A stretch of 7,236 nucleotides of DNA from SLAN01 sp964565375 (GTDB lineage: Bacteria > Spirochaetota > Spirochaetia > DSM-27196 > SKKC01): assembly GCA_964565375.1 (NCBI GenBank), contig CAZMEV010000134.1:1-7236 (forward strand). The letters are read 5' to 3'. Under the pieces are notes generated by a model. That model was not told the origin of the DNA. It was given only the letters and a program-made list of their open reading frames with translations, and made no database searches. Each line of letters starts with the position of its first letter. Position 1 is the first letter of the stretch. Below, one piece after another: positions 1 to 4,827 of the stretch. A program made the position numbers and the translations under genes.

Positions 1-1095
1 ACCGCCTACTGGCCGTCGAGTCCCCACACCCCCGGGGCGAAACGAGGGGACGCGAATGACCCCCAGAGTGGCGATGCCCACCTGTGGATGGTCTGGCACG
101 GCAGACAGCCGTTTGAAGCGTACCGAGAGTGTGAGCACCGCTTTAACAGCGAGTTCGGGTTCCAGAGCTTTCCGGAGCCGGAAGCCGTTGCGCAGTACGC
201 CGCCGCCGGTGAACGCAATATTACCTCGAGGATCATGGAGCATCACCAGCGAAGCCCCATTGGAAACGATACGATCGTTCAGTACATGCTCGAGTGGTTT
301 CAGCTTCCGGCTCGCTCCGACATGGTTCTGTGGACCGCGCAGATCCTTCAGGGCCTTGCAATAACCTACGCGGTCGAGCACTGGCGACGGAGTGTTCCTC
401 GTGGAATGGGTACCCTGTACTGGCAACTGAATGACTGCTGGCCGGTGGCAAGCTGGTCGAGTATTGACTGGCAGGGGCGATGGAAGGCGCTTCACTATAT
501 GATGATGCGCGCCTACGCTCCGCTGCTTCTCAGCAGCGTGGAAAATACCGACGACGGAACGATTACGCTCTTTGTGACCAGTGACGAAATGTCGCCCTGC
601 GAGACACGGCTGGAGTGGCGCATGTGGACGGTGGACGGCGAGATTATCGCACTGGGGGAGGAGGATGTTGATGTTCCTGCCTCTGGTACCGTGGAAGTGG
701 TGACGCTTGAGTTCGATGAGCAGATTGAGCAACTGGGTGCCCATAATCTTGTGTTTTTCGCCGAGCTGTTCAGGGGCGATGCTCGCGAGAGCGATACACT
801 GGCCACGTTTGTCCGTCCGAAACATCTTGATCTTCGCAACCCCGAGCTGTCGGTACAGCGGCGCCCCCTCGAGGGGGACGCTGAAGCGTGGCAGATCAGT
901 GTTGAACGTCCCGCCCTCTGGGTGTGGCCGGACATGCCGGGCTACGAACTTCGTTACACCAACCGGTTTTTCCATGTCGAACCCGATCGCCCGCGTGAGG
1001 TAATTGTTGGTCCCGAGGGGGTACTCAACAGTGACTGGCACGAAGCCGAAGGACGGGTGTACTCTCTGTTCGATACCGCGAGGGAGAGGGAGTAA
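1..1095 (+). CDS. Beta-mannosidase, glycoside hydrolase family 2 (C-terminal part, 5' end outside window)
   Basis: Reading frame 1 is open from the first base to TAA at 1093-1095, giving 364 residues; the N-terminal part lies upstream of the window. The visible start reads YWPSSP, then DANDPQSGDAHLW and VWHG..PFEAYR, the end of the GH2 TIM barrel as it looks in beta-mannosidases. The motif FNSEFGFQSFPE follows; its Glu (codon at 151-153) matches the GH2 catalytic nucleophile. YWQLNDCWPVASWSSID (about residues 140-156) also fits this family. The barrel ends near residue 185 and two beta-rich Ig-like domains typical of beta-mannosidases appear to follow. Known role: release of terminal beta-D-mannose from oligosaccharides, probably from mannan or N-glycan breakdown. 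Whether it is cytoplasmic or exported cannot be judged without the N-terminus. The next gene starts 4 bp after the stop, so the two are probably co-transcribed. Confidence 0.93.
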   Translation, partial: TAYWPSSPHTPGAKRGDANDPQSGDAHLWMVWHGRQPFEAYRECEHRFNSEFGFQSFPEPEAVAQYAAAGERNITSRIMEHHQRSPIGNDTIVQYMLEWFQLPARSDMVLWTAQILQGLAITYAVEHWRRSVPRGMGTLYWQLNDCWPVASWSSIDWQGRWKALHYMMMRAYAPLLLSSVENTDDGTITLFVTSDEMSPCETRLEWRMWTVDGEIIALGEEDVDVPASGTVEVVTLEFDEQIEQLGAHNLVFFAELFRGDARESDTLATFVRPKHLDLRNPELSVQRRPLEGDAEAWQISVERPALWVWPDMPGYELRYTNRFFHVEPDRPREVIVGPEGVLNSDWHEAEGRVYSLFDTARERE

Positions 1096-1099
1096 CCAT

Positions 1100-1786
1100 A
1101 TGGAGTATAAGATCATCGGGTCCACAATGCCGGTTGCCGAGTGCAGGCTGCGCGCCGGTGAAACACTGCAGTGTCAGTCCGGCGCAATGAAGTACATGGA
1201 TGATGGAATCACCATGAAGACCGGCGTGCAGGGGGGATTCGGCGGCTTTTTCAAGCGGCGCATGACCGGAGAATCGGGTTTTCTGAACTACTACACCGCC
1301 GAACGCCATGACTCAGTTGTTGCCGTCGGTCATACGTTCCCCGGAACAATTCTCGCCGTGGACGTGGGAGCGGTGAGCTATGTCTGTCAGAAGCGGACCT
1401 TTCTCGCCGCCGAAAGCGAGGTGGATTTCGAGGTCGTCATTCAGCGTAAGCTCGGCGTCGGGATCTTCGGAGGCGAAGGATTTGTCATGCAGAGACTCGG
1501 TGGCCGTGGCACCGCACTGCTTGAAATTGACGGGGAACTCATCGAGCGAAATCTTGCCTCAGGCCAGGTTCTGAAAGTTGAAACAGGCGCGCTTGCACTT
1601 ATGGAATCGAGCGTATCAATGGATATCGAGCGGGTTAAAGGCGTTTCCAACTTCCTCTTCGGGGGTGAAGGGCTTTTCCTGACGACGCTGACAGGCCCCG
1701 GTAAAGTCTGGTTGCAGACGATGAGCATCCAGAGCATGGCCGGCGAGCTGATTCCCTTCCTCCCGAAAACCGGAAGTGCAAAATAA
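1100..1786 (+). CDS. AIM24 / TIGR00266 family protein
   Basis: A 228-residue protein starting MEYKIIGSTMPVAEC. An in-frame ATG at 1004 would add 32 residues that lie inside the glycosidase gene; I prefer ATG 1100 because the purine-rich AGGGAGAGGGAG at 1081-1092 sits 7 nt upstream as ribosome binding site and because family members start at this point. Family features include an N-terminal beta-strand segment with LRAGETLQCQSGAM, the Gly/aromatic motif GGFGGFFKR near residues 47-55, and a C-terminal half with LGGRGTALLEIDGE, GQVLKVETGALALM and LFGGEGLFLTTLTGPGKVWLQT. No signal peptide or membrane helix is visible; length is typical. The fold is an all-beta barrel related to mitochondrial AIM24, but the biochemical role in bacteria is not established. 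The position behind a beta-mannosidase suggests an operon but gives no clear function. Confidence 0.9.
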   Translation: MEYKIIGSTMPVAECRLRAGETLQCQSGAMKYMDDGITMKTGVQGGFGGFFKRRMTGESGFLNYYTAERHDSVVAVGHTFPGTILAVDVGAVSYVCQKRTFLAAESEVDFEVVIQRKLGVGIFGGEGFVMQRLGGRGTALLEIDGELIERNLASGQVLKVETGALALMESSVSMDIERVKGVSNFLFGGEGLFLTTLTGPGKVWLQTMSIQSMAGELIPFLPKTGSAK

Positions 1787-1793
1787 CCGGTTT
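1767..1793 (+). terminator. Inverted repeat across the AIM24-family stop codon (weak terminator candidate)
   Basis: AAACCGG at 1767-1773 is perfectly complementary to CCGGTTT at 1787-1793, a 7-bp stem with a 13-nt loop that contains the stop codon. The only T-run is the TTT inside the stem, so it is not a classical Rho-independent terminator. It directly precedes the tandem repeat array. Confidence 0.2.
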
Positions 1794-1794
1794 A

Positions 1795-1986
1795 CACCAG
1801 GGTGGTGAACAGCTGCGTGCGGGGCTTGAGGCACCCGGGTGGTAACCAGGGACGGGCCGGGCTTGAGGCACCAGGGTGGTGAACAGCTGCGTGCGGGGCT
1901 TGAGGCACCCGGGTGGTAACCAGGGACGGGCCGGGCTTGAGGCACCAGGGTGGTGAACAGCTGCCTGCCGGACTGGGGGCTTCAGG
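1795..1986. repeat. Minisatellite: alternating 37-bp A and B units (74-bp period)
   Basis: Exact 74-bp tandem copies lie at 1795-1868 and 1869-1942, and a third copy begins at 1943 with 22 further identical bases before it decays. Each 74-bp copy divides into two 37-bp units: A (1795-1831, 1869-1905) and B (1832-1868, 1906-1942). A and B match at 29 of 37 positions, both start CACC.GGGTGGT and both end GGGCTTGAGG. The last A unit (1943-1986) is degenerate and about 7 bp longer but ends in the related GGGGGCTTCAGG. Traces continue in CCGGTGGACAGCGGCGG. A units begin with the hairpin CACCA-GGG-TGGTG; B units begin with the palindrome CACCCGGGTG. Neither 37 nor 74 is a multiple of three, which argues against a coding repeat. 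The array fills most of the gap between the AIM24-family gene and the VOC gene. Confidence 0.95.
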
Positions 1987-2046
1987 CCGGTGGACAGCGG
2001 CGGCCCGACGTCCCGGCAGCGTATGGCCGAATAAACATCAATTTCG

Positions 2047-2058
2047 TACTATATACCA
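2047..2058 (+). promoter_or_regulatory. Possible -10 region just before the VOC dioxygenase gene
   Basis: After the GC-rich array the sequence turns AT-rich at about 2030-2072. TACTAT (2047-2052) or TATATA (2050-2055) could serve as -10 elements. No convincing -35 hexamer is present. A -10 here would put the transcription start at or next to ATG 2059, giving a leaderless or nearly leaderless message. This would fit the lack of a Shine-Dalgarno sequence before 2059. Weak evidence only. Confidence 0.2.
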
Positions 2059-3009
2059 ATGGAATTGAAAGGAATGCATCATGTGACCGCGGTTACCGGG
2101 GACGTGGGAGTGAACGTTCGCTTCTACGTGAACACGCTCGGGTTGCGGTTGGTGAAAAAGACGGTAAATCAGGACGATCTTGGAGCGTATCACCTCTTTT
2201 ACGCCGATGAGGTTGGCACAGCAGGTACCGAAGTAACCTTCTTCGACTGGCCGCATGTGCCGGAACGTTCCCATGGACCGGGAACTATCAGACGGACGCT
2301 TCTGAGAATACCTGATTCGGAAACGACGGTATCATGGTGGGAGCAGCACCTGACGGATGCCGGCGTCGAGGTTGAACGGGTCGAATATCCCGGCGGAAGG
2401 GATGCGCTTTTGTTCAGTGACCCGGAGGGACAGCAGCTCGCCCTTGTTGCCGACCCGTATCGCGGTGAGTCGAGTCCGTGGAAGGACGGCCCGGTCCCTT
2501 CTGAGCACGCGGTTCGCGGGCTGCTTGGGGCGGAGATACATTCTGCTTCTGCCGCCAACAGTGTACTTTTTCTCGAGCAATACCTCGGTATTCGCGAAGC
2601 AACGGGGCTTCCTCAGAGTGAGAACCGTCGCATATTCCGTACCGAAAGCAATGTAAGCGTTGCCGAGCTTCATATTGTTTCGGACGGCACAGGAACATTC
2701 GGTCGAGTCGGCATCGGCGGGGTGCATCATATCGCGCTTCGGGTGGAAAACGATGCCGAGCAGCGGGATTGGCTCGATTATCTGAACAACCGCGGAGTGC
2801 CGAACTCAGGTCTGGTCGACCGCCATTACTTCCAGTCGCTCTACTTCCGGGAGCCAGGCGGTATTCTGTTTGAAGTTGCGACAGCCGGACCCGGCTTTCT
2901 CGGCGACGAGGATGTCGAGCATCTCGGCGAACGCCTCTCCCTGCCACCGTTCCTCGAGCCGCGTCGTGAAGAGATAGAGGCGGGGCTCAAACCGCTTCCG
3001 GACAGCTGA
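2059..3009 (+). CDS. VOC-family ring-cleaving dioxygenase (MhqO-like glyoxalase/bleomycin-resistance protein)
   Basis: A 316-residue protein made of two tandem VOC modules. The first starts with GMHHVTAVTGD and LGLRLVKKTVNQDD; the second starts with GGVHHIALRVEN at about 220 and contains DRHYFQSLYFREPGGILFE. Likely metal ligands, by analogy with extradiol-type VOC enzymes, are His223 or His224, His256 and Glu272. The C-terminal LSLPPFLEPRREEIEAGL is characteristic of the MhqO/LinE-like group that opens hydroquinone-type rings and protects against quinones. The substrate here cannot be told. ATG 2059 lacks a Shine-Dalgarno sequence. ATG 2074 is in frame (GMHH methionine) but directly abuts AAAGGA with no spacing. 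I keep 2059 because homologues carry about five residues before this motif. The gene stands alone and converges on the following minus-strand gene. No signal peptide is visible, so it is probably cytoplasmic. Confidence 0.92.
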   Translation: MELKGMHHVTAVTGDVGVNVRFYVNTLGLRLVKKTVNQDDLGAYHLFYADEVGTAGTEVTFFDWPHVPERSHGPGTIRRTLLRIPDSETTVSWWEQHLTDAGVEVERVEYPGGRDALLFSDPEGQQLALVADPYRGESSPWKDGPVPSEHAVRGLLGAEIHSASAANSVLFLEQYLGIREATGLPQSENRRIFRTESNVSVAELHIVSDGTGTFGRVGIGGVHHIALRVENDAEQRDWLDYLNNRGVPNSGLVDRHYFQSLYFREPGGILFEVATAGPGFLGDEDVEHLGERLSLPPFLEPRREEIEAGLKPLPDS

Positions 3010-3069
3010 GTCGCCGGCGCTCGCTGCGCCAGGATGCCCCGATAGATGAGTCGCCGGCGCTCGCTGCGC
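3007..3069. repeat. Two direct copies of a 23-bp hairpin-forming repeat
   Basis: An identical 23-bp sequence, beginning TGAGTCGCCGGCG and ending GCTGCGC, occurs at 3007-3029 and 3047-3069, 40 bp apart. The first copy supplies the TGA stop codon of the VOC gene. In copy 1, GGCGC (3016-3020) pairs with GCGCC (3026-3030) around a 5-nt loop; copy 2 keeps a 4-bp version of this stem. It lies between two convergent genes, a usual place for REP-like dispersed elements, but whether it is dispersed in the genome cannot be seen from one window. Confidence 0.85.
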
Positions 3070-3100
3070 GAGGGGCTGCAGTGCAGCGTATTACCAGTTT
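3062..3100 (+). terminator. Possible terminator hairpin between convergent genes
   Basis: CGCTGC (3062-3067, inside repeat copy 2) pairs with GCAGCG (3083-3088), with the odd palindrome GCTGCAGTGCAGC at 3075-3087 competing for the same bases. The stretch TATTACCAGTTTTGCTTT follows downstream. The T-rich run is interrupted and 9 nt away, so this is only a modest candidate for ending the VOC gene transcript before the convergent gene. Confidence 0.25.
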
Positions 3101-3107
3101 TGCTTTA

Positions 3108-3446
3108 CTACTCGAGCAGACGCTTCAAGGTTTCGGTGTCGGGGGCTACCGCAGCACCGCGATCGCACCTGATCGCCGGAACCTTGAGAAGCGAAGGGTC
3201 CTCGAGCAGCTCTTCCTTTGGGTCGAACTCCATGTACTGCATTCCCCGTTTGCGATAGCGCGCGGAGTTCGTATCCACAAGGTTTTCGTATCCTCCCGCC
3301 GCATTCGCGAGCGCGTCGAGCTCTTTCTCCGCCGGTGCCTTTTCGGCCACATCGATAAACTGAAACTCAATCCGTCGTTCCTTCAGGAAGCGTTCGACTT
3401 TCTTCGTTTCGTTCGATTTTTTCCGTCCGAATAGCTGAACAGTCAT
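3108..3446 (-). CDS. ArsC/Spx-like thioredoxin-fold protein without the active-site cysteine
   Basis: A 112-residue protein starting MTVQLFGRKKSNETKKVERF, with ATG at 3446-3444 and stop TAG at 3110-3108. The pattern beta-strand, G.KK.NETKK.ERFLKERRI, F.FIDV matches the start of ArsC/YffB/Spx proteins (thioredoxin fold, arsenate reductase-like), and LLEDPSLLKVPAIR near residues 80-93 matches the conserved 'LL..P.LLK.PI' region. Length is normal for the family. Where arsenate reductases carry the catalytic Cys (C-x-T-x-K-K), this protein has Ser11 (codon TCG, so not a misread selenocysteine TGA). The only Cys is Cys94, in the segment after the LLK.P motif. Arsenate reduction by the standard mechanism is therefore unlikely; a regulatory or other thiol-independent role is possible. 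No clear Shine-Dalgarno sequence precedes the start. It is transcribed towards the VOC gene and divergently from rnfB. Confidence 0.82.
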   Translation of the reverse strand: MTVQLFGRKKSNETKKVERFLKERRIEFQFIDVAEKAPAEKELDALANAAGGYENLVDTNSARYRKRGMQYMEFDPKEELLEDPSLLKVPAIRCDRGAAVAPDTETLKRLLE

Positions 3447-3641
3447 ATATACGCGTTGAATGATACCCCACTTCGCGGCAGCCGACCAGAGCCGTGCCTC
3501 GCCTGTGACTGTGATTCGTTCGTTCGCCGAATAAATGCAAATAAAAGTGCGTTCCGAGCCGGTGTAGAGACTTGAGTGACACCAAAAAACATACCAAGAT
3601 CACGACAAAGGATGTCGAAGGACAGAATGTCTTACAGATCA

Positions 3642-3670
3642 CATAAAAATGCTTCTTTGGTCATAAAAAT
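3642..3670. repeat. Paired AT-rich direct repeat upstream of rnfB promoter candidate
   Basis: CATAAAAAT occurs at 3642-3650 and again at 3662-3670, exactly 20 bp apart, about two helical turns. It lies 25 bp upstream of the candidate -35 hexamer at 3695. The geometry would suit a regulator binding site or an UP-like A-tract element. Short AT-rich repeats can also arise by chance. Confidence 0.35.
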
Positions 3671-3694
3671 TCGTTTCGACGGCGGTTTCGGACA

Positions 3695-3723
3695 TTTACA
3701 GCAGAGCACAGCTGTCGGAATAT
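3695..3723 (+). promoter_or_regulatory. Candidate sigma70-type promoter for the rnfB operon
   Basis: TTTACA (3695-3700) matches the TTGACA consensus at 5 of 6 positions. It is followed after exactly 17 bp by GAATAT (3718-3723), which matches TATAAT at only 3 of 6. Transcription would start near 3730, giving a leader of about 60 nt before rnfB that contains the short ORF at 3750. Confidence 0.3.
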
Positions 3724-3749
3724 GGGGACCAGAACGGGAGACAGAGAGT

Positions 3750-3797
3750 ATGAGTCTGAAAGTCATTGAACGCTCAGTTCAGGATTCGCTATGTTGA
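3750..3797 (+). CDS. Possible 15-codon leader ORF overlapping the rnfB start
   Basis: ATG 3750 opens a 15-residue reading frame, MSLKVIERSVQDSLC, that stops at TGA 3795-3797, inside the first codons of rnfB (ATGTTGA; 7-nt overlap). GGAG at 3737-3740 lies 9 nt upstream and could act as ribosome binding site. The overlap would allow translational coupling or reinitiation at rnfB, which also has its own AGGA site at 3780-3783. No recognisable protein family and no attenuator-type codon run. It may be chance. Confidence 0.25.
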   Translation: MSLKVIERSVQDSLC

Positions 3798-4666
3798 CGG
3801 AGATACTTCCAGCAGTGCTGTTCATGGTGGCACTCGGAGTAATCCTCGCCGGCGTGATCGCCTTTGCTGTGCGAAAGCTGTATGTCTACGAGGATCCTCG
3901 TATAGAGCAGGTTGAGGAGATGCTTCCAGCGGTGAACTGCGGGGCGTGCGGCTATCCGGGCTGCCGGGCCTTCGCGGAAGCAACCGTGAAGGGTGAGGCT
4001 CCGCCGTCCAAGTGTACAGTCAACAGTGCCGAAGGAAATCAGCAGATTGCCGAGTTCCTCGGAGTTTCACTCGGGGAACAGGAAAAAATCGTAGCGCGCC
4101 TTGCCTGCGCCGGTGGTACACACGTGGCGAAAATGCGAGCGCGTTATGAGGGAATGCAGAGCTGTGCGGCTGCGGTGGTATCAGGCGGTGGCGGCAAAGC
4201 TTGTGCATGGGGTTGTCTCGGACTTGGTGATTGCGAGGTTTCGTGCGATTTCGACGCAATCCACATGAACAAGTTCGGGCTTCCGGTGGTCGACGAAGAC
4301 AAGTGCACCGCCTGTAACGACTGCGTGGTTGCATGTCCGCTGGATCTTTTCAGCCTTCAGCCGGTAAGTCATAAGCTGTGGGTTGCCTGTAAAAACCTCG
4401 AAGAAGGTGAGAAGGCTCTTGAGGAGTGCGAAGTAGCCTGCACTGCCTGTAACCGCTGCGTAATCGACGCACCCGAAGGTCTTATCTCCCTCCAAAACAA
4501 TCTCGCGGTAATCGATTATTCGAAAAATCATCTTGCAACACCGGTTCCCATTCAACGGTGCCCGACCGGGGCAATCGTCTGGATCGAGGAAGACGGAAAA
4601 GTCATTAAGGGCGAAGCCGCAAAGAAGATCGTTCGCAAGACGCCGTTGCCTATAGAGGGAGAGTAA
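3791..4666 (+). CDS. rnfB: RnfB-like electron transport protein with several [4Fe-4S] clusters
   Basis: A 291-residue protein. Residues about 5-30 form one hydrophobic membrane helix, ending in positively charged RKL. The RnfB-type Fe-S domain follows: Cys50, 53, 58 and 75 (C-x2-C-x4-C-x16-C, with GACGYPGC). A ferredoxin module then has Cys138, 142, 148, 152 and Cys172, 175, 178, 182 (CTACNDCVVACP), enough for two clusters. A last region has Cys200, 213, 217, 220, 223 and Cys257 (RCPTGAI). Here the usual C-terminal Cys of the CxxCxxCxxxCP motif is replaced (CVIDAPEGL), so this module probably holds one cluster. Known role in Rnf complexes: passing electrons between ferredoxin and the membrane complex. 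Start ATG 3791 has AGGA 7 nt upstream. No rnfA, C, D, E or G is next to it. Instead it leads an operon with a 2-oxoacid:ferredoxin oxidoreductase, so it may accept electrons directly from that enzyme at the membrane. Confidence 0.93.
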   Translation: MLTEILPAVLFMVALGVILAGVIAFAVRKLYVYEDPRIEQVEEMLPAVNCGACGYPGCRAFAEATVKGEAPPSKCTVNSAEGNQQIAEFLGVSLGEQEKIVARLACAGGTHVAKMRARYEGMQSCAAAVVSGGGGKACAWGCLGLGDCEVSCDFDAIHMNKFGLPVVDEDKCTACNDCVVACPLDLFSLQPVSHKLWVACKNLEEGEKALEECEVACTACNRCVIDAPEGLISLQNNLAVIDYSKNHLATPVPIQRCPTGAIVWIEEDGKVIKGEAAKKIVRKTPLPIEGE

Positions 4667-4827
4667 TGAACAAGTGCTTAAAGGTCGGCATCGGGGGCTG
4701 CTCGTCCCGAGGCGGACACATGGAACAAAACCGGGCTGACACGGTAATCCGCGAAGCGGACGGTCGGTACCTATGTTCGGGACCGAAAGCGTATACCAAA
4801 CAAAACCACAAAAGGACAGGAAAATGA
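4666..4827 (+). CDS. Small unknown ORF (53 aa) coupled to rnfB and the oxidoreductase gene
   Basis: ATG 4666 shares its A with the TAA stop of rnfB (TAATG), and its TGA stop (4825-4827) overlaps the ATG of the next gene (ATGA). A strong Shine-Dalgarno-like GAGGGAGAG (4654-4662) stands just upstream, inside the end of rnfB. The product starts MNKCLKVGIGGCSSRGG; it is basic, with Cys4, Cys12 and Cys37, no membrane segment, and a Lys/Gln/Asn-rich tail. I recognise no family. In favour: exact start/stop overlaps on both sides and a good ribosome binding site. Against: codons such as TTA, CTA and AGG are unlike the neighbouring genes, and a 53-codon frame can arise by chance. Alternatively this is a structured inter-cistronic spacer, since it holds small hairpins (TCGGG/CCCGA at 4691-4710 and TCCGC-GAA-GCGGA at 4748-4760). 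Confidence 0.45.
   Translation: MNKCLKVGIGGCSSRGGHMEQNRADTVIREADGRYLCSGPKAYTKQNHKRTGK

Larger units (their letters stand above)
3447..3790. other. 344-bp divergent intergenic region between the ArsC-like gene and rnfB
   Basis: I see no conserved gene or RNA gene here. The left half includes a TTCGTTCGTTCG triplet of tetramers (about 3516-3527) and AT-rich AATAAATGCAAATAAAAG (3530-3547). From about 3570 onward it is A-rich. It must contain the promoter of the rnfB operon and probably that of the minus-strand gene. The candidate promoter, the direct repeat and the short leader ORF are listed separately. A longer ORF from ATG 3576 (73 codons) is in the same frame as the leader ORF; its composition (R/S-rich, no recognisable motif) gives no support. 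Confidence 0.6.

Noticed and set aside
1004..1099. Upstream start for the AIM24-family protein (32 extra residues)
   Set aside because: The extension lies wholly within the beta-mannosidase coding region in another frame, and ATG 1100 has a well-placed ribosome binding site.
1616..1945. Minus-strand ORF that reads the repeat array as a repetitive Pro/Ser-rich protein
   Set aside because: The repeat unit (37 or 74 bp) is not a multiple of three, so the frame shifts with each unit, and half of the ORF is antisense to the AIM24-family gene.
1795..1986. Array considered as a CRISPR
   Set aside because: The 37-bp unit length resembles a CRISPR repeat, but the units are directly adjacent and the alternating segments are diverged copies of each other, not unique spacers. 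No cas gene is present.
2026..3535. Shared 10-mer GCCGAATAAA at 2026-2035 and 3526-3535 as a common regulatory box
   Set aside because: Many shared 10-mers are expected by chance in a 7-kb window, and the two copies stand in different positions relative to their genes.
3576..3797. 73-codon ORF upstream of rnfB
   Set aside because: Most of it covers the presumed promoter region, it has no recognisable motif, and no good ribosome binding site was seen at ATG 3576. Only its last 15 codons are kept as a possible leader ORF.
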